Part shown: piece after piece, positions 58,984 through 64,000 of the stretch | How positions within the stretch are numbered: the stretch's first letter is position 1 | How the letters are laid out: every line of letters starts with the position of its first letter | DNA from: Nocardia terpenica | GTDB lineage: Bacteria > Actinomycetota > Actinomycetes > Mycobacteriales > Mycobacteriaceae | Assembly: GCF_013186535.1 (NCBI RefSeq) | Contig: NZ_JABMCZ010000001.1 | Location: 558,001-622,000, forward strand | Direction: 5' to 3' | Length of the DNA: 64,000 nt | Position numbers and translations under genes: made by a program | Notes under the pieces: model-generated | Database searches by the model: none | What the model was told of the DNA's origin: nothing | Seen by the model: only the letters and a program-made list of their open reading frames with translations

Positions 58984-60181
58984 CGACGGCCTCCCGGGCG
59001 AGGCGCCGGATCGCGAGCTCGGCCAGCAGCGCCGCGCCGTCGGGCAGGACCGCGTCGTCGAAGGTGGCCCAGGGGGAGTGGTTGTAGGCGGCCTGCGCGG
59101 GATCCACATCGCGGGGCACGGCGCCGAGCATGGCGAAACTGCCCGGGATGGCGTCCAAGACGCGGGAGAAGTCCTCGGAACCGGTGAGCGGGTTGGCCAT
59201 TCGCTGGAAGCGCTGCTCGCCGAAGACCTCGGCGACGGTGTCGGCGAGGAAGTCGGTCTCGGCGGGATCGGTGGCGGTGACCGGGTATTCGTTGTGGTAC
59301 TCGACGTCCACCTCGAGCCCGTGCGCCGCCGCGACGGACCGCACCAGCGTCACCGCGGCATCGGTGACCCGGGCCTGCGCGGCGCCCGAGAAGCTGCGCA
59401 CCGTCGCCTCGAACGAGGCCGTATCCGGAATGATGTTGCGGCGGGTCCCGGCCCGCACGACGCCGACGGTGAGCACCACCGGATCGAAGACGTCGAAGGT
59501 TCTGGTCACCATCGTCTGCAGCCCGGTGATCATCTCGGCCAGGGCGGGCACCGGATCCTTGGCGCGGTGCGGGCTCGCGCCGTGGCCCCCGGCCCCGCGG
59601 ACGGTGACATCGAGCCGGTCCGACGCGGCCAGCATCGCCCCGGTGCGAGAGGCGAAGACGCCCTGCGGAATCGCCGCGGAGGTCACGTGCAGCCCGTACC
59701 CGGCCGCCGCCCGCCGCCCCGCCGCGTCCAGCACCCCCTCGGCCAGCATGTGCCCGGCCCCGTCCCAGCCCTCCTCGCCCGGCTGGAACATGAACACCAC
59801 GTCCCCGGACAGCTTGTCCCGATGCTCGCACAGCAGCCGGGCCGCCCCCACGAGCATCGCCACGTGCAGATCGTGACCGCAGGCGTGCATGGTGTCCCCG
59901 GTCTGCGAGGCATACGGGACGTTCACCCGCTCGGCGACCGGCAGCGCGTCCATATCCCCGCGCAGAAGTACCGCGGCCCCACCGGGATTCCCGCGCAGCA
60001 CCGCGGTAACCGACGACAGCGAGTCCCCCGTCTCGATCTCCAGCGGCAGCCCGTCGAGCGCGGCGAGCACCCGCTCCTGCGTGTGCGGCAGCTCGAGCCC
60101 CACCTCGGGCCGCCGATGCAGATCCCGCCGCACCCGGGCCAGCTCATCGGACAGTTCGGACGCATCATCAACAAGCCCCAC
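58973..60181 (-). CDS. M20 family metallopeptidase/amidohydrolase
   Basis: About 402 residues. The GTG at 60181 is preferred because GGGAGG lies six bases before it; the ATG at 60199 adds six residues. Metal-binding motifs: DMDALPV, HACGHDLHVAML, QPGEEGWDG and NPLTGSEDFS. Family members hydrolyse N-acyl amino acids or related amides in the cytoplasm. It is the first gene of an operon with DUF3311 and SSS, so the imported substrate may be its hydrolysis substrate. Confidence 0.88.
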   Translation of the reverse strand: MGLVDDASELSDELARVRRDLHRRPEVGLELPHTQERVLAALDGLPLEIETGDSLSSVTAVLRGNPGGAAVLLRGDMDALPVAERVNVPYASQTGDTMHACGHDLHVAMLVGAARLLCEHRDKLSGDVVFMFQPGEEGWDGAGHMLAEGVLDAAGRRAAAGYGLHVTSAAIPQGVFASRTGAMLAASDRLDVTVRGAGGHGASPHRAKDPVPALAEMITGLQTMVTRTFDVFDPVVLTVGVVRAGTRRNIIPDTASFEATVRSFSGAAQARVTDAAVTLVRSVAAAHGLEVDVEYHNEYPVTATDPAETDFLADTVAEVFGEQRFQRMANPLTGSEDFSRVLDAIPGSFAMLGAVPRDVDPAQAAYNHSPWATFDDAVLPDGAALLAELAIRRLAREAVGAP

Positions 60182-60297
60182 GGGCCACCTCCCGAACATG
60201 ACGCGAAACCCGATGCGAGATACCGAGCTTCACTGTTTCAGACTTGCGATGATTCCCTATCGAATTCGGTCACGCCACGGGAACGGCGAATGTCTCC

Positions 60298-61731
60298 TCA
60301 GGCGAGCAGGCTCGCCGTCCGCGAGATCAGATCGAGTAATCCGTCGAATTGTTCCGCGTCCGTTCGCGGATGCAGCAGGGTGACCTTGAGCCAGAGTCTG
60401 CGCTGGCCGTCGGCGTCGGCGGCGATGGCTCGGCCGAGCACGGCGGTGCCCTCGTGCAGCAGGTGCCTGCGGACGGCGGCCACCAATTTGTCGCCGGTGT
60501 GGTCGTCGGCCCAGTCCGCCTCGATCGGGCGCAGCAGCACGGTGCTGATGCCGATCTCGCCGGGGCGGCGGCGCAGGCCGGGGTGGGCGTCGACGGCGGC
60601 GGCGAATCGCTCCGCGGTGCGCACGCAGTGTTCGATGAGCAGGGCGATGCCGCGGCGGCCGAGGGCGCGCATGGTGACCGCGATCTTGAACGCGTCGGGT
60701 CGCCGGGAGGTGCGCAGGGAGCGGCCCAGCAGATCGGGCAGTCCCGCCTCGGTGTCGTCGGCCGCGTTGAGGTAGTCCGCCTCGATGCTCAGCCGGGTCA
60801 TGACCGACGCGTCGCGCACGGCCAGGATCCCGGACGCCACCGGCTGCCAGCCGAGTTTGTGCAGATCGAACGAGACCGTATCGGCCGCCTCGATGCCCGC
60901 GAGCCGCCCCGCCAGTTCGTCGCTGAACAGCAGCGGCCCGCCGTAGGCGGCATCGACGTGCAGGTGCGCCCCGTGCGCGGCGGCGATCTCGGCCAGCCGG
61001 GGGAGCGGGTCGATCAGCCCTTCGTCGGTCGTCCCCGCGGTGGCGACGACGACGGCGGGCCCGGACAATTCGCGCAGCACCCGGTCCACCGACTCGGGCG
61101 GCAGGTGGCCGTGGGGGCAGTCGACGACCACCGGGTCGGGCAGCCCGAGCAACCACGCGGCGCGCCCGATGCTGTGGTGGGCGTTGGCACCGCAGACCAC
61201 CCGCACCGGACCGGTCGCGCGGGCCTGTTCGCGGGCCAGCAGCAGCGCCATGAGATTCGACTCGGTGCCCCCGCTGGTGATCACCGCGTCCGGCCGCGCG
61301 GCCCGCGGATAGACCAGGGCGGCAAGCACATCCGTCACACCCTGCTCGATCACCGACGCGGCGGGCGCCTGGTCCCACGAGTCCATGGACGGATTGAGCA
61401 CCGACGCCGCGAAATCCGCCGCGGCGGCCACGGCCAGCGGCGGGACGTGCAGATGCGCGACACAGTACGGATCCGACGGGTCGGCGGCACCGGCGGACAG
61501 CACGGTGGTCAGCTCCCGCAGCGCGGTCTCCGGGCCGTCGCCGTGTTCCGGCAGCACCGCACCGCCGAGCGCGGCGTGCACCCGCCGTGTCACCGCCCCC
61601 GGCCCGCCCGCGGGCAGCGGTCCGTGCCGCTGCTCGGCGCCCTCCGCGAGCGCGTCGAGAACCACGGACGTCATGTCCCGCAAGACGTTTCCGAACCCAG
61701 CCGGAGCGGCCACCGCATCGACCGGCGCCAT
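60298..61731 (-). CDS. pyridoxal-phosphate-dependent group II decarboxylase
   Basis: A 477-residue PLP enzyme. The PLP Lys292 lies in SFDLHKLGWQP, the substrate and cofactor motifs HVDAAYGG (Asp260), SGGTESNL and GANAHHSI are in place. Families of this type decarboxylate aromatic, glutamate or diaminobutyrate substrates; the pairing with a transporter is not seen here and no substrate is assigned. It is divergent from the M14 peptidase gene. Confidence 0.88.
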   Translation of the reverse strand: MAPVDAVAAPAGFGNVLRDMTSVVLDALAEGAEQRHGPLPAGGPGAVTRRVHAALGGAVLPEHGDGPETALRELTTVLSAGAADPSDPYCVAHLHVPPLAVAAAADFAASVLNPSMDSWDQAPAASVIEQGVTDVLAALVYPRAARPDAVITSGGTESNLMALLLAREQARATGPVRVVCGANAHHSIGRAAWLLGLPDPVVVDCPHGHLPPESVDRVLRELSGPAVVVATAGTTDEGLIDPLPRLAEIAAAHGAHLHVDAAYGGPLLFSDELAGRLAGIEAADTVSFDLHKLGWQPVASGILAVRDASVMTRLSIEADYLNAADDTEAGLPDLLGRSLRTSRRPDAFKIAVTMRALGRRGIALLIEHCVRTAERFAAAVDAHPGLRRRPGEIGISTVLLRPIEADWADDHTGDKLVAAVRRHLLHEGTAVLGRAIAADADGQRRLWLKVTLLHPRTDAEQFDGLLDLISRTASLLA

Positions 61732-62090
61732 GCCTCAACTCCAATTCTTGACACTATCGCCGAAATACGATCCGGTCAGCATCCCACCGGCGAAGAGGAC
61801 TGTAGGTCTTGGTATCTCGGCCGGGCAACCCCGTGTGTGAGACCTCACCGGCCGCTCGGATCCGGCGGTGCGGTGCGCCGCCGACTCCTTTGCGCGAGCC
61901 GCGAATGCATGGGCTGCACAAGTATGCCCACCTGGAATCATTCGAATTCCGTGAATAACCCCTAGGGCAGGTAAATAATCGGTGAACGGTGCACAAACAT
62001 AAGGTGTACGAGAATTTTGATCATATTTGCCCGGTCGTACCATCGACGTGCCACTACCTCTGAAAGTGGCGTGAGAGAAAAGAGAGGTCG
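61732..62090. other. intergenic region upstream of the M14 peptidase
   Basis: No gene is supported. Between 61920 and 62060 the sequence is AT-rich for this genome (tgaataacccctagggcagg, ttgatcatatttgcccgg). It holds the divergent promoters of the decarboxylase and the peptidase. AGAGAGG at 62080-62086 is the ribosome binding site of ATG 62091. Confidence 0.45.
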
Positions 62091-63506
62091 ATGAGCAGTA
62101 TCCGCAAGACTCTTGCCTCTGTTTCTGTGGTGGTTGTCGGTGGCTTTTCCGCACTTGCTTTCAATCCAACGATAGCGTACGCCAACGATGGCGGACCCTA
62201 TTATTGGGACGTGCCGGTGCCGACGCAGGCGCAGGTGGACATCATCGCTCGCGCGGGCATAGAAATGGTTCCCGCAGGTCCGGGCCGGGTGACGATCGCG
62301 GTCGACGAGGCGGGCGCTCAGGCGCTGCGGAATCAGGGCCTGGAGCCGACGAAGAAGGCCCCGGTATACAAGTCGCTACCGCAGCAGCCGAAACCGCCCG
62401 GCGCGGAAAATACGTACTACGGCGGCTATCACACCGCGTCGGACCTGCTCGATCACGCCCGGAATGTCGCCACCAAATACCCCGGAATCGCCCAGGTGCA
62501 CGATTTCGGCAAAACCTGGCTGGCCACCCAGGGCTCCGGCGGTCACACCATGAGCGTCCTCTGCCTGACCGGATCCAAAACACCGCCGCAGGCGACCGAT
62601 CAGCAAAAGGCCGCGGCGAAAACGTCGGGCGATCCGGCCGGGTGCGCGCTGTCGCCCACCTCGACCAAACCGCGTTTCCTGCTGACCGTGCAGATCCACG
62701 CCCGCGAGTTGGCGACCGGTGAACTGGGCTGGCGGTGGATCGATTACCTCGCCGACGGGTACGGCACCGACAGCACGGCGACCTCGATCCTGGACTCCAC
62801 CGAGATCTGGGTCGTCCCGGTGACCAACCCGGACGGTGTCGACGTGGTGTCCAGCGGCGGCGACCAGCCCAAGATGCAGCGCAAGAATGTCGACAACAGC
62901 CAGACGCCGCCGACCTGCGACGTCGTCGACGGGTCCGGCCAGGGCCCCGGCGTGGATCTGAACCGCAACTTCACCGAGCGCTGGGGCGGGGATTCGACGG
63001 ACCCCTGCGCCGAGACCTACCAGGGCCCGAGCGGGGGCAGCGAACCGGAAACCCAAGCCGTGCAACAGCTTTACGCGGACCTGTTCCCCGACCAGCGGCC
63101 CAGCGGCGGCGGCGATGTCCCCGATACCGCGACCGGATTGATGATCGATCTGCATTCCTACGGGAATTACGGCATCATCCCGAACGGTGACACCGATACG
63201 AACACGGCCGAATTGCGGGCATTGACCACGAAGATCGTGCCCAGCGGGTTCGTCGTCGGCACCGACGTCGAGACCGTCGGATATTCGACCACCGGATCGA
63301 CCATGGACCAGGCGAACGGAACCCTGGGCGTAGCGGCACTCACCATCGAGATCGGCCCGAACGATGCCTCGGACTGCGGCGGCTTCATGCCCAGCTACTC
63401 CTGCGTGGACAGCACCTTCTGGCCGGAAATGAAGCAGGCCTTCACCACCGCCGCCCAATCGGCGGGCGCACCGTACAAACAATCCGTAACCCACACGGCC
63501 CCTTGA
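62091..63506 (+). CDS. secreted zinc carboxypeptidase, M14 family
   Basis: A 471-residue exported enzyme. The signal peptide MSSIRKTLASVSVVVVGGFS is followed by cleavage near residue 31. Zinc ligands His203 and Glu206 lie in QIHARELATG, and a His in IDLHSYGNYG completes the site. The catalytic Glu is in LTIEIGPN. The region PVTNPDGVDV and the DLNRNF segment are classic M14 features. Insertions with CDVVDG and CAETY add cysteines. It removes C-terminal residues from extracellular peptides. A strong terminator follows. Confidence 0.9.
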   Translation: MSSIRKTLASVSVVVVGGFSALAFNPTIAYANDGGPYYWDVPVPTQAQVDIIARAGIEMVPAGPGRVTIAVDEAGAQALRNQGLEPTKKAPVYKSLPQQPKPPGAENTYYGGYHTASDLLDHARNVATKYPGIAQVHDFGKTWLATQGSGGHTMSVLCLTGSKTPPQATDQQKAAAKTSGDPAGCALSPTSTKPRFLLTVQIHARELATGELGWRWIDYLADGYGTDSTATSILDSTEIWVVPVTNPDGVDVVSSGGDQPKMQRKNVDNSQTPPTCDVVDGSGQGPGVDLNRNFTERWGGDSTDPCAETYQGPSGGSEPETQAVQQLYADLFPDQRPSGGGDVPDTATGLMIDLHSYGNYGIIPNGDTDTNTAELRALTTKIVPSGFVVGTDVETVGYSTTGSTMDQANGTLGVAALTIEIGPNDASDCGGFMPSYSCVDSTFWPEMKQAFTTAAQSAGAPYKQSVTHTAP

Positions 63507-63531
63507 GCTTTCGAGCCGTCCGGTAACCAGA

Positions 63532-63562
63532 GTCCCCTCCCGCCGCCCGACCGGGAGGGGAC
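63532..63562. terminator. rho-independent-type terminator after the M14 gene
   Basis: A perfect 11-bp stem (gtcccctcccg / cgggaggggac) with a nine-base loop lies 26 bases after the carboxypeptidase stop. A short T-containing tract (cgttcgtt) follows. Confidence 0.8.
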
Positions 63563-63638
63563 CGTTCGTTCGAGCTCATGACAGCGGCCTGCCGGATATG
63601 ACCACGCGGCGCGGCGGGCGGGTCTACCGTGGGCTGTC

Positions 63639-64000
63639 GTGACCGATCCGATCGCCGATCGCGCGTTCGACCTCCTCCGTGCACACAGCCCACTCACCGA
63701 GGACGAGTGGTGCGAGATATTGGTGGCCCACGGGGTGGGGAATGCGCGTGAAATGAGGGAATTGATCCAGAGTTTCGACGTTCCGTGGCTGGGGTTCCTG
63801 CCGGACGGGCGCTATATGGCACTGGATGTGCTGTATCGGGACCGGATACTGACCCACCGGCTCACCGCCGTGGAGATCGACGCTGGGCTGATCGCCGCCG
63901 ACCCGGATCTGAGTCCGATGCTGACCGGCCCCGATTCGGCGGATATCGAGGGATTCGGCGGCGCGCGAACCGCTTACGACAAACTCGACGCCGACATCCT
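63639..64000 (+). CDS. unknown protein, cut by the window end
   Basis: A reading frame from GTG 63639 runs off the right edge (MTDPIADRAFDLLRAHSPLT..., at least 120 residues). The composition is normal: helical with FDVPWLGFLPDGRYMALDVL and YRDRILTHRL. No family is recognised; the N-terminal half resembles a small helical DNA- or tRNA-binding domain, but this is not secure. The ribosome binding site is weak. Confidence 0.6.
   Translation, partial: MTDPIADRAFDLLRAHSPLTEDEWCEILVAHGVGNAREMRELIQSFDVPWLGFLPDGRYMALDVLYRDRILTHRLTAVEIDAGLIAADPDLSPMLTGPDSADIEGFGGARTAYDKLDADI

Overview
The window is a stretch of chromosome from a high-GC actinobacterium of the order Mycobacteriales, most probably a Nocardia or close relative. 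The evidence is a single giant type I fatty acid synthase followed by acpS, bcp and a DUF3618 gene (the fas region order known from mycobacteria), a WXG/ESX-style polymorphic toxin locus with DUF6301-like and TY-Chap-like accessory genes, many GTG starts, ATGA/GTGA stop-start overlaps, and strong GC bias at third codon positions. No replication origin, rRNA, intact IS element or CRISPR array was seen. Family names are assigned by recognising motifs in translations; no database search was possible.

Left end (1-6.8 kb): the 3' end of a large polymorphic toxin gene with a papain-like Tox-PL tip, a probable immunity gene in another frame, an orphan YwqJ-like deaminase cassette, a repeat-containing helical protein split by a frameshift, two tandem YwqK-like immunity genes and a small coupled set of DUF6301/TY-Chap genes, the last one truncated. 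From 6.8 to 15.3 kb lie an accessory area with a recombinase remnant, small secreted proteins, a secreted lipase, a zone of decayed genes, a LuxE/LuxC-like (GriD/GriC-like) two-gene carboxylic acid reductase, an Mrp-family ATPase and a chimeric pair of pseudogene remnants. From 15.3 to 19.2 kb there is a lower-GC island of two nuclease-associated genes facing an 860-residue helicase with a possible C-terminal nuclease motif, a candidate defence module.

Core region (19.9-42.5 kb): tRNA-Leu(UAG), fas, acpS, a TetR regulator, a DUF7159-like membrane protein, bcp and DUF3618, then small secreted proteins, an amidase, a crotonase, a two-component system with a target-like membrane gene, another TetR gene and a secreted NlpC/P60 peptidase. 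A family of hairpin repeats (core GGC-atgctttt-GGCC) sits between many of these genes.

Biosynthetic region (42.9-55.3 kb): a tightly coupled, co-directional type II polyketide synthase operon: ActIII-like ketoreductase, HemN-like radical SAM enzyme, SRPBCC protein, AMP-dependent ligase, didomain aromatase/cyclase, alpha/beta hydrolase, MFS exporter, KS-alpha, chain length factor, ACP, second didomain cyclase and ActIV-like metallo-beta-lactamase cyclase. The first ring is expected to be built by KS/CLF/ACP, reduced by the KR and closed by the aromatase/cyclases; the radical SAM enzyme and the ligase are the unusual tailoring or priming functions.

Right end (55.3-64 kb): an SRPBCC gene, an AlkA-like protein, a TetR regulator, an M20 peptidase/DUF3311/sodium symporter operon, a group II PLP decarboxylase, a secreted M14 carboxypeptidase with a strong terminator, and a gene cut by the window end.
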